From assembly GCA_047495785.1 (NCBI GenBank), contig JBLDXI010000007.1:1426001-1490000 (forward strand): a stretch of DNA of 64,000 nucleotides, written 5' to 3'. The DNA is from Lepidodermella squamata. Its lineage: Eukaryota; Gastrotricha. A model generated the notes under the pieces. That model ran no database searches. It worked only from the letters and a program-made list of their open reading frames with translations, and was not told where the DNA came from. A program made the translations under genes and the position numbers. Below are positions 12,395 through 23,494 of this stretch, piece by piece (the first letter of the stretch is position 1; the number at the start of each line of letters is the position of its first letter).

Positions 12395-13506
12395 TGTACA
12401 GGGTGTTCAAGAAATAATAGGTAGTTATAAATAGCTTTGCTACTTTTCGGCACGCGCTTCAGCGTTTCAGAGCTAAAAGCTAGATATTTTTTAACCCTCT
12501 AATGCCGAAAACGTGTATACTCAAACTGGCGCTATTCACCTTGAATTTTCATACTTCCCGATTTTTGCCGGCCTAGCCGCTTGGCAATTTTGTAGTTGGC
12601 CATCCGAAAACCGCAAAGTCGGCGCGTTGATTGCGTAACACAGGTGAGTGCGCGCGTCAGGTGGTCGGATGATTTGTGTGTATACTCAATCAATTTTTTG
12701 TATAAACACATGGCGGCCGTTCGGACGGCCGGTTTTGAGTGAATGATTAGACTCCGTTGTGTGTAAAGTCAATTGCCAATTGAGTTTACTCATACCAGGC
12801 GCCGATAGCTATATTTACAGTCATTTTTTAAATGTTTTGTGGTAAATAATAATTATTCGGGGTGACCAGCTTTTAGGTCGCGGTCTAGTGTTGCGCCACA
12901 CACTGTTGCGTAACAACAATCAGCTCGCAATTGTTGCTCAATACTGAGCTCTTTCTCACAATGCTTGCTCGGAAATAAAAGGCAGCCAGGCAGAGCGCAA
13001 AATAACACATCAATATTACTTAGTTTAAGGTTCTATCTGAATACGATTAGTCTTTTTGCAAAAAATTGCCCATACCTGTCGCGGCTTCGCAGCGATTTTC
13101 GTCAGCGCGCCGCAAGCCCGCCAATTGCCGCATCTATCTGTGCTGTTGTTTAGCTGCTGGTCGTGCCGGCGAATCATGTCGACCTTTGATTTAGGCTACT
13201 TACGGCAATTTCTTCGATTTTTTCAGATTTTGAGAATTTCATGAATAAAATACATGTGATGTTGCGCTCTTCCTGAGTTAACTCAAGTGCGTATTTATAC
13301 AATTTTTTTAGCACGAGTAAACTCAATTGGTACAAGTGTATACTCAGTTTCATAATTCAAAGTCCAAAAAAGGAGGTCCCGGTTGAGTATACACACGTAG
13401 ATTGCTGTATATACTCATTTTGAGTCAGTTTTGACCGATTGAGTAAACTCAGTTTGTATAAAGCCGAGAAGCTGCCGGCATTAGAGGGTTAACGAACACC
13501 CTGTAC
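12395..13506. mobile_element. short TIR element (TACAGGGTGTTC ends) interrupted by a TTAA element
   Basis: TACAGGGTGTTC near 12397 and GAACACCCTGTA at 13494-13505 are inverted copies. Almost all the DNA between them is the TTAA-flanked element at 12495-13488. Removing that insert leaves about 110 bases with terminal inverted repeats. TACAGGGTGTTC-type ends are common in mariner-like MITEs (family knowledge). Nested insertion is inferred from the arrangement. Confidence 0.55.
12495..13488. mobile_element. piggyBac-like non-autonomous element (TTAA target duplication)
   Basis: Ends are CCCTCTAATGCCG and its exact complement CGGCATTAGAGGG, directly flanked by TTAA at 12491-12494 and 13489-13492. 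TTAA duplication and CCC-starting ends are hallmarks of piggyBac elements. There is no transposase frame in the 994 bases. Many short palindromic words (TGAGTATACAC, GTGTATACTCA, GAGTAAACTCA, GAGTTTACTCA) are scattered towards both ends and may be protein-binding sites. Confidence 0.8.
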
Positions 13507-13771
13507 TTATCTTCGAAACACCCCTGAAATCTTCATATATTGGTGAGAATCAACATTTTGAACGCCCACGGCTCACGGACTTGCGCGCTGCGATTGGCGA
13601 TAGACTGTTTAATATTTTATCACCTAGGGCACTATTCTTACTACGACTCGATCACGCCTCCAAGCATTTGCTCCCGTGGGCCGCGTGCGTTCAACATTTT
13701 GATTTGAAGCTTGCCAACTTATGCATTGAAGTATTTTGTAATTCCGGAGTAGTTATTTTCTCGCATTTGAG

Positions 13772-16700
13772 ATGATTCGCTATTGCCTCGAGTTTAGAAT
13801 CATAGGTACGAGTCGCTTTTGTAATGTTACTCCTTAGTTGGAATTCATTTTCTCGCTCTAGTAATTTTCGGCTGTTATCGATACATTGCTGCTCAAATTT
13901 GTTCCGGTGGAGTATATCAGCCCCTTTTGTCATTCACTAACACGGCAACGAGAGAATCGCAATGGGACTACTATTATTTCGCGAGGTTGAACAACAGTCA
14001 GCAAGACCCAGAAACGACTCGACTCGTCTCGAAGTGGACGCCAATGAGCGGGGCAATATGGACTAATGAGGTTAGATTCTTCAGGTTTATGCGATATACC
14101 TAGATTCAGAGTATGTTCATCCTCACAGCCTTTTGCTCTTGATGACTTTTACATCGAAGTCACTATGAAAATGATGTACTCTTACGATCCATCGGGCTGG
14201 GCATTGGTCATATCAAATGAAGCTGGGATAGTTCGACCGCCTAACAACATTTTGACTTATGTGAATGGACAAGAGTATGGAGTTCTGCGAAGTGCTCACC
14301 TGGGTAAGGCATAAAAAGAATCCTGATTCATACAACTAGAAGTATTCGTGGCTGTGCTCGTTTAGGGATGTCAGTTTTCGGAATTCCACGCGCCTACCTC
14401 GTTTCGGTCAAACTACTACAGACGGTGAATTCTACAATATGGATCTCGGATGGACTAGCTGATAAATTAGTGTCACTAGCCTCTCTCGACAAATATTTCA
14501 AGGCTAAGACAACGTGGAGATTTCGAGTTCAATCAACAACAGTGACTATAACAACTTGTCTGTTCAACACCACAGACTGCGCCTCGACAATAGTTGGTTT
14601 CAACATTTCGAGATCACTGCAATCCATTTTCGCGGGAAATCCACTCCGTCTTGGCGTGACTGCTGTGAATAAAGAAGCAACTTCAATTGTTGACATCTAC
14701 TCAGTCGAAGTTTGGGACTGTGGGCCTCAAGGTGCCACTACAGCTTCCCCAACAGTAATTCTCCAGAAGTATGAGTCAAGACTTACACTCTTATTGCTAA
14801 TTTTCAGGTTGATCCATCCTCACTAATGTGTATCAATAGTGTTTATCAGCCCCAATGGTCGTATTCGCAACCATCTGATTTGACTGATTATTGGGACTAC
14901 TACTACGCTGATACTTTAGACCGAGTAACTAAACCACCTAACGCAATTCGGCTCCTGTCCGAAGTTTACTATCAAAGCGGTTCAATTTGGGCTAAAGTGG
15001 TGAGTAAGGAACTTATTTTATCAGATCTATTGAAATAGAGGGAAATTTGATAGCCATTCACCCTGAATGACTACTATGCTGAGGTTACAGTACAGACTGG
15101 TATCATCGACGCCACCAGACGACCTTTTGGATTCATATTAATTGTATCCAATGCTTCCGGTATAATTAGGCCGAATGATAGCGTATTGGCCCTCGCAGGT
15201 AACGGCCAATACGGAGTCCAAAGGGACAAGCACGTCGGTATGAGTCATTTCCTTTTTCTTGATATATTCTTGTAAATTGTAAATCACTGGGATAGGCTTC
15301 ACGATATACATCCACCCATTTGAACGCGGTGTGATGGGAAATTTTCTCACTGCTCCGGACATCAACGTATGGAATGGCTACTGCAGAGCCAACCCTATGG
15401 TCAATTGGTGCTGGCCGAGCATGGACCAGAATTTTTTGGACAAATTCCTGTCTCTGAAGTCAACGTGGCAATTTCGTGTCCAGAATGACTCATTTTCTGT
15501 CAACGTCTGCATCTACAACACCAACTATTGCGCGCAAACGCTGAGGGCGAATTTGACTCGAAGTTTGCAGAGTGCTTTTTCTAACCAGAACATGTACCTT
15601 GGCGTAGCGGGCTATAATAATCTTGAAAGCGCAACAAAGCTTGACGTATTCTCTGTCGATGTCTGGAACTGCGGACAAGCGATTCCTGGACAGACGTATC
15701 CTACCAAAACTACTGGAGGCACTACAACGTCGACGACTACTACGAAGTCTACATCGATAAGAAGCGTGAGATTATTTAAATTTCCGGGGCCAATAGTCAT
15801 TATTTTTAAGTAGACCACCACAGCGACGAGTTCTTCGTCAACTGCTAGCACAAGTATAGTCACAACACAAGCTGGAACAACCCAACAGCGGTTAAGTACT
15901 ATTGCAAACCAGCCTATAACAACCGTAAGGATCTCCCTTACATCAAGCTGCCACTCAGATGCGTTTACAGATATCCGCGTCGTCTACTTTGCCTGCTCTG
16001 ACGAACCAGCGAACGACATCAGGCCGTACAGGCTTAAGTCCAGCCACTTTGCCCTCTTCTGGAGGAATGGCCGGTATGAGATATGAATAAAAACATCATC
16101 TTTTATTCATTAGAATGTCATTTAGATCTAACTACAGCACTTCAGAAAATCAAATCATTCGAGGTATCGTCCTACCAACTACTTCAACAGCTAATAGCGT
16201 CTGCCGCAAATATGTTCGAAATTCCATTTGCGAATTTATCGCTTAGCAACCTGCAAACGCAATGCGATGACTTTAGCCCAACTCGAGCCGCGCCACCCTC
16301 GAATGCTTCTAACTCGCCTCTCTACATTCAGCCAACATTCGCTATCGGTCGTTTCATCGATGTCAACACTGTCGATGAGACGATTTCAGTTGCAGGCTCT
16401 CTGCTTTTTACGTGGTCTGTGACAACTTGTCCGGCAGATAGCGAGGATGTATTTACGAGCAGACCGCAAGAACAACTCTACGTCGCCTCCTCAAACGAGG
16501 TATGGCGGCCGCCTTTTCGATTTGTTAGTGGCGCCGAGTCGAATGTTTACATGGCTGACTGCGATAAATTCGGCGATGACCTCGCCGTAGTGATGCATAA
16601 GGATGTCAAATCCCCGAATCGCACTATCGATTTTTATTGGCTGAAAGACGGTACATTTTCCGCTTCATGCGAGCTTGAGCTTCAAGATTTTCCCTTTGAT

Positions 16701-17324
16701 TGGCAAACTTGCTACTTTTCGTTTGCGTTGAATCGTTGGGATAGTTTCGTGGCGTTCCGTGACCCGATTTTCTATGTATCATCGAATAGCTCGAATCCGA
16801 AAAAGTGGAGTTATGAAGGTCACGCAGCAATTTTATCGAAGCAGTACTACAGCGGGAAAACGAACAGTGCGGTTTACTACGTCATAACCGTCAAAAGGAA
16901 TCCAACTTACTACATATTAAATTTAGCCCTACCTTGCGCTGTATTGGCTTTCGTTGAGATCGCGTCTTTCCTCCTTCCGCCCGAAATGCCAGATAGGCCA
17001 GCCTTTTCAATGTCTGTTTTACTAGCGATTATCGTGGCTGAATCAGGGGTAGCCAGTAACGTGCCAAAAACTTCGCAGCACATATTCCTAGCCGATTATG
17101 TTGCTAGTATGAGTTGGATCAGCGCTGTTTGCACGCTGTATCAGCTGGCAGCTTGTTGCCACCAGCAGGCCATACATGTGCTGTACAAAGATTCCGTTTT
17201 CAACCCTCCACGGTATTTCCGAAACAAGTTGTCCTTGATTCGTCTGTTCGATATTGTTGTGTCTTTCTTGGTTTCTTTGGTTTTTGTAGTCGTGCACGGA
17301 TTTATGGGCTACCTGGTCAGATAA
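13772..17324 (+). CDS. Cys-loop ligand-gated ion channel with two N-terminal L-type-lectin-like domains (copy 2)
   Basis: Tandem duplicate of the gene at 882. Exons: 13772-13805, 13862-14070, 14129-14303, 14366-14754, 14808-14999, 15054-15237, 15296-15765, 15814-15924, 15971-16073, 16126-17324; 1,021 aa. Intron positions and phases are identical to copy 1 and exon lengths differ only by whole codons, which strongly supports both models. Same order: hydrophobic N-terminus, lectin-like domain 1, lectin-like domain 2, Thr/Ser linker, Cys-loop domain (CELELQDFPFDWQTC), TM1-TM4. Differences cluster in the linker, the M3-M4 loop and scattered lectin-surface positions. AATAAA at 17467. A paralogue with slightly different ligand or partner is likely (inference). 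Confidence 0.85.
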
Positions 17325-19337
17325 CCTCCATTGTTCAATACTGATTTTATTCATTTCGACTTTAAGCTGAAAATGGAAAAATTATATTTCAAAACTATTT
17401 ATACTTATATCATACAAACAGGCGCAAATTATAGTATAATTCTCATCAGCGTTGTGAAATTCGTCTAATAAACAGTGATCAAGGCAGCTTTCCGTTTTTT
17501 ATTTAGCTGATAAACATCTGACCTGCGATCAGAATTAGTCATGACCATCGGTTCGTGCGACTGCGACGAAAATCTCGATAAAAATCGAATCGCAGCGATT
17601 ACATGCTCATTTGATCGCCTCACCCAACAAAAATGCCTCACTATTTATTCTCTATTCATGGATGCCGATGAGCTTCTTAAAAATCATTAATTGGCGCAAC
17701 AACGAACTGAAAACCTATTATCACGCTCCACTGTTACTGGTGCGGTGGACCTCATTCCAAAGATTCCAAAATAATACATTTTTTGTGATGACAACTGGGT
17801 TTCATTTTCTGAAACCCGTGGCTAAAATGCCTATTTTCCGATCAGCTACAAAATTATGCCGCTTCGAACGCAGTCTCTGATGACGCTGCTCGAAGTGGCA
17901 ACGTTACCGATCCGATTGCGTTTTTCAAGGCTTACCAGTTGAGCTAAGTCATTCTTCATGTATTGCGGGATGGCGCAGTGACTTGTTGAGATCGAATAAA
18001 TAATTTGAAACAATTACACAAGGATAATCGCAGCGATTTTATCGCCATTTAAAGATTCGATGCGATTATGGGTTCGCGATTAGGAATCGCTGATTTCCCT
18101 ACGAATCGCTAAAATCGCGATTGAATCGCGCGATGGACAAGACTAATCAGAAGTCTATGTTATACACTCATAACAGTGTCTTATTGGTTAGGTCACAAGT
18201 GACAAGGATGTGAAGCGGTTGCAATAGCTAGTAGCCTGACCTTAGGAACTGCGAGCTTTGGCAAGGATATGCCGGCTTGCATCCCGCCATGGAACTAACT
18301 ACATGTGATGATTTTCAATGCCATGTTCGATTCAGTTATTTCTGTATAAGATTTAAGGCCATGAATGGCAGGTCCTCGATGTTCGATTCATTCTCAATAA
18401 AGAAGTAAAGAGTAGTGCCTCTAGCAGTGTCTTGTTGTTTTCATGACAGAATGATTCGAACCAAAATGCTTGCCGGACGGCCACCCACTACTCCATTAAT
18501 CTTCAACTAATATTCCTGTCAAGTCTCGTTCGGTTCAAATTGTGTAAAATGCCAACGCTATGCTGATTTGGTATCGGACCCGCGTGTGGTGTTCCGACAT
18601 CGACTTCAACGATGATTTCTGGCGCTCCGCTGGTCAATGTGTATGGCCTTCAACACATCACCACTTACATTTTTCTCCAAGATCTAGCCCTTACGCTCAA
18701 GGTTTCGCCTTTGCATGTGTGCCCGACTTGCTGATGGCTCACTGGTTACGGCTACGCATCTCCTTGTTCCTTGTTCCCTGTTCACGGTATAGCTATGATT
18801 GGGACAGCCTCGCTATTCAGTCGGAATATTCCAGGCCTATTCTGGGTTTTCAGACCTATGGAAGAGGCGCAAAAGAGACCTAAGATTTTAACGAATTCCT
18901 GGATAGCTTTTCCCGAGCGCAGCGTTCTCGACACTCAATGACTATAGTTCCCCCTGTCTTCGCTCCATGGCGTTGTCGTGGCTCCTGGCTGGTGTCATAG
19001 CAACTATTGTTTGATTTCGACGCTATAGATATGATCGAGCGCTCTTTTTGCCCGTTTAAAGATTATGCGTTTCTACCCAAGGTTTCTACAACTTCTTTGT
19101 ACCACGCTTTGCCCTGACTTTCCACTTCCAGGGATGAGATAAGCGTTGAAAATTCCGATGACAATAGACTTCATGCTAGAAGCAGCCTTTAATTATTGAT
19201 TGGCTTTTAACTGAGAGCCTACTCAGCACTCAGCAAAGCTTTGTTGGTTTCATAAAACGTCGTAAAATCACGCCTCTCTGCCTTGCCAACGCGAAATAAC
19301 AGCTATTGCGTATTACTATTGAAGCTCAATTTTCGCC
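17325..19337. other. intergenic, no supported gene
   Basis: Begins with the 3' flank of copy 2 (AATAAA at 17467-17472). 18020-18130 is rich in AATCGCGATT-like words. Frames at 17611 and 18560 lack family resemblance or splice-consistent extension. Nothing else recognised. Confidence 0.45.
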
Positions 19338-20770
19338 GTGATGATTTTGTTCAAGATTGCTTTAATCTCGCTGGCATGCAAATCAGCATCAGTGGCTACG
19401 CAGACTGGTGACAATCAGGTTCTCAATCTCATGAATTTTCACATTTTGAAGACCTATGATAACTTATTATTTCGCAGCTCTTGGCGGTCGGAGAGTCTTC
19501 GAGTTTGCCGACATTTTCCATGGACGGAAAAGTTGGTGAGTTGTTTGAACCCATTAAATAATGTGTACTATTGCTGTAACCCGGCGGTGCAGATTTGACC
19601 CGAGCGAAGCAAAAAATCAGAGCATTCGACACATCAGCTTACCAACAGCTGCAGCAATTTCAAATTTCGACTGACCTATCCGAATTGCCGTTTTCCAGCC
19701 TTTCACTGAGCAGCCTCCTTGAACAATGCAAAGACATTCTTCCAACTGAAGTTGTTCCACCTTCAAAATACCCAAACGCACCACTGTACATCAATCCGAC
19801 TTTTGCAATCAGTCGAGTGATGGATATTGACACTGTCTATGAGACAATATCTGCCGCAGCGTCGTTGCTACTGCAGTGGTCTGTAACTACATGCCCAGCA
19901 AGTGACGCCAATTCAGCACAGCCTCCTATGCAAATTCAAGTCGCGAAATCCAACCAAGTCTGGCGACCAGCCATCCGATTCGTAAGCGGGGCTGAGTCTA
20001 ACATCTACATAGCTGATAGTGATCGTTATGGAGACGACCTAATCGCGATGACTCAAAAGAGCTCGAAATCACCAAACAGTACACTGAACTTCTATTGGTT
20101 GAAAGATGGAAGATTCTCCGCATCTTGCGAGCTTGAACTCGCGGAATTCCCTTACGATATACAAACTTGCTACTTCTCCTTCGCCCTGAACCGAGCTGTA
20201 GATCGCGTCGCATTCAAAGACCCTGTCTTCTTCTTCCCTGAGAATCAAACTAGCGGGAATAAGTGGTACTACATCGGTCATGCTGCGACGTTATCGAAGC
20301 AGTACTACAGCGGCAAGTTGACGAGTGCTGTTTATTACGTGGTGACTTTGAAGAGGAACTCGACGTATTACACGTTAAATCTGGCCCTGCCTTGCGCTGT
20401 GTTGCTGTTGATTGAAATTGCTTCGTTCCTACTACCGCCTGAATTACCGGATAGGCCAGCTTTTTCCATGGCTGTGTTGGTAGCGATTAATGTTGCCGAA
20501 TCTGGAGTTGCTAGTAACGTGCCGCAAACTTCGCAACACATTTTCCTAACAGATTATGTCAGCAGTATGAGCTGGATCAGCGCGGCTTGTACCATATACC
20601 AGGTAGTGGCGTGCTGTCACCAACGGGCGATATGTTATCAGAGAAATCAAGTCACGAAATACCTTGGCGGGATGTTGTGCATTATCCGTATTTGCGACTT
20701 GGTTTCCGCGTTTGTGGTTTTCATTGCCTTTGTAGCTCTGCATGGTTACATGGTTTATATGGCCTGTTAA
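19338..20770 (+). CDS. Cys-loop ligand-gated ion channel, lectin-less paralogue
   Basis: Exons 19338-19418, 19478-19535 and 19593-20770 give 438 aa. Signal peptide MMILFKIALISLACKSASVA, a short linker, then a channel module clearly related to copies 1 and 2 over its whole length: SAYQQLQQF, the 13-residue Cys loop CELELAEFPYDIQTC, NSTYYTLNLALPCAVL in TM1, LPDRPAFSMAVLVA at TM2, and TM3-TM4. The phase-1 intron inside an Asp codon just before the channel module is at the same place as in the two fusion genes. This gene therefore marks the domain junction. The two lectin-like domains are absent, so it is either the ancestral form or a loss. Confidence 0.88.
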
Positions 20771-21469
20771 ATGACTGGGAATATTCTAACAATAGCACTG
20801 GACTCAAATTCATTTTTGAATATTCTAATCTCAACTTTTCTGATAATTTAGCGATTGCGTAGATCATTTTTGTGGTAATGCCTATGTAATTTTGAATAGG
20901 AACTTGGCTATAAGTTTCCTAATAACAATTCTAGAAAATCGTCGTTCTAGCCAAGTGCACGAAAGCTTGAACAAATATGTCTTTAGGAGAGATTAAAATA
21001 AGTTGCAAATTAAAAAAAAAAATTTAAAAAAAGTCGCTTATGAAGTCTCTGAGGTTACATGCGTTCAAAAGACGAGCTTCTAGTCGATACAAAGAAGAAA
21101 ATCAATACTCATGACCGCATTCCTCTTCAGTTGCTCCGAACTCCGATACGTACGGTCAATCGTACAGGAACAGAATGGTTTGGATTACATACTCTTTGGT
21201 GTATCCTTCAAATCTGAGCGGTTTCCATTTTTATTCTTTTATTCTCAGAATCATTTTATTGAATTTTTGGCCCAAATGCGTGATCAGTTTCGGGTTAAAA
21301 ACCTAAACCCTATTGCGCAATGATTTCAGTGATTTTTTCTTCAATATCTAAATATATCACCCCAAGCGCGTGCCAGGGAATAGCGCATGCCACGATACAT
21401 AATAAATACCACGATATTTTTTCCAAGCATTCATCTTCTTTTTCGACAAACCTACCTTTAGTAGCGATA
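20771..21469. other. intergenic, no supported gene
   Basis: AT-rich flank between a channel gene and a secreted-protein gene. A frame beginning at 21320 runs into the next gene, but it only gains a signal peptide from the ATG at 21470, so the upstream part is taken as 5' UTR. Confidence 0.45.
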
Positions 21470-23494
21470 ATGGCCGTGGCGCTCACTTGCTTTATATTCG
21501 CTCTGCTAATTGGGGCAGCTGTCGCCCAGAATATTGACCCATACGCAAACGCGTTCTGCTTGACCTGTTCCGGCCGTGCCAACTCGCGTAGCCTCTACTC
21601 CCACCCGACTGATTGCCACAAGTTCTACTCCTGCTTCTTCCACAACGAGACCTACGCTGAGGGCCAGCTTGTTCAATGCCCGCCCAGCCTCTACTTCAAC
21701 CAAAAGTACCAGACCTGCGTTCCAGAGGGCCCGGTCCCATGCCAGGACGTCTGCGCCAATGACGCTGTGACAGCTCTAGGCTGCGCTCCGATCCCGGGCT
21801 CCTGCAACCAATACGTCTGGTGCAGTTTCGGCTCGGAACTTCTCTGCTGCCCGCTTAAAACTGCCTTCAACGCAACGACCTGCCAGTGCGACGACAGCGA
21901 GACGTGCACCGACACCTGCTCCCTGGTTGCCCCGGCCGTTCCAACCACCGTCGCCCCGGTCACCTTCAACGCCACCCACTGCACCGACCCGTATGGCAAT
22001 GTTCTAACCGCAGTCGCCAACAATCCGAACTTCTACGGCACTGTTGATCTCAACAACGAAAACGCAGTTTCCGAGCTCCCGTGCGCCCCTGGCTCGACCT
22101 TCAGCCTAGAACAGTGCCGCTGTGACGTCAACGTTCCGGTCGAACAATCAGCCAGCTCAAGCCAGTGCTCGGTGTACTTGCCCTTCGATAGCAACGCCAA
22201 GGACTACTCGTCGAACAAGCTCGAAACTTTCATCTTCGGCAATGCTGTTGTGACTACGTCGACGGGGGCGCGTGGTTCCGGTTCACTCTTCACTGGAAAC
22301 GGTGGCCGTGTCGAAATTCCTGGCAGCAAAAATTTGGACATGTTGTCGGAAGGCTCTTTCTGCCTGTTTTTCAAGTAAAGAATTTCTCAATTTTTTTTAA
22401 ATTTTCAAAAATTTTGAAAATTATTAAAATATTGAGTCTAAATATTCCACCACGCTGAGGTTTCCGGCACTGAATTTTTCCGACTATGTTTTTCGATACT
22501 GATGCCCTCCATGAACCTGAGACTGGTTATTTTAGCAACATGGCGCCCCGGGCTCTCTAGAAAAGTTATTGATGCTGGGATCCAAGGCGGTTTATATCAA
22601 CTGAAAAATCACTGATTTGTAAAATCGATACTGGAATCGATATCTGTTCAGCAGGCTTAATTATGACTCGTAAACTGACCCCTCATAACGTAAATTACGC
22701 GTAATATGAATATCTATCGTTTAGGCGTGGTAACGAGAAAATTCAAATTTTATATGGAAGATTTGAAACTCGAAAAATCATATTTTGTAGAAATCTCGTG
22801 ATGTAGTCTCGAATTTTGTGCTGGATTCCCAAAATTAGGGAGTTCACTTCGCACCCCCAAATAATTCAATTTAAATTCTTCAAGGTTTTTTTTCTATAGA
22901 TAATTATAAATTAATCAAAATTAATTAATAAAATTTAATTAATTAATTAGCATAAAATGGAAATAATATCCTTTTTAGCTGTGCGAATGGCTCTTGCCCG
23001 AACGGCGGTCTGCTTTCGAACAACAACAACGTCGACCGCACGTCCTACACTTGGATTTTGGCCTCGCTTTCAAACACTGTTCAAGGCTACCTGAAGACTC
23101 AATGGCCGGCCAATGAGCGTCAGTTCAGCAGCTCGGAACGCCTCAACACCAACGGCTGGAACCAGGTCTGCTTGACCTACAAGGCTCCGTTTTACCCCTA
23201 CAATGGCGATTGTTTCTTGAATATCTACATTAACAACGTAAGTTCGAAATATGAGAGGAATTTAATTTCAATTTCCAATTGCAGAACCTTGTCATTCAAA
23301 CTGTCATCGCCGACAATGGCTGGTTGAACATTGGCAACTGCCCGTTCGTTGTTGGCACTGATCAGGTCTTCGGCGATTTCTCCGGCTACATCGACGAGGT
23401 CCTCATTTGCAAGCATGCCTTGACGGCTAGCGAGGTTGAAGCTCACTACAACGGCCAAGATGATCTGAAGAGCGCCAACTTGGTTCCCGCTTAA
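21470..23494 (+). CDS. secreted chitin-binding (CBM14-like) and LamG-like protein
   Basis: Exons 21470-22374, 22979-23237 and 23285-23494 give 457 aa. The start is chosen because it opens a clean signal peptide, MAVALTCFIFALLIGAAVAQ. Residues ~25-150 hold Cys-rich peritrophin-A-like motifs (CHKFYSCFF, CPPSLYFNQKYQTC, then CNQYVWCSF). A second Cys-rich stretch follows, then from ~residue 245 a concanavalin/LamG-like domain starting YLPFDSNAKDYS and ending FSGYIDEVLICKHALTA, the usual LamG end motif. The protein would be extracellular and bind chitin-bearing matrix. CBM14 plus LamG recalls shell/cuticle matrix proteins such as Pif/BMSP, but no VWA domain is seen here. Intron 1 is long (604 bases) and AT-rich; the coding part is GC-rich with strong C-ending codon preference, as in highly expressed genes. 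Confidence 0.87.

Noticed and set aside
17611-18883. Plus-strand frames of about 90-107 codons between channel genes
   Set aside because: No family resemblance, no signal peptide, no phase-consistent neighbouring exons.
21506-22023. Long minus-strand frames antisense to the chitin-binding gene
   Set aside because: They are shadows caused by strong C-ending codon bias on the plus strand. The plus frame has a signal peptide and domains.
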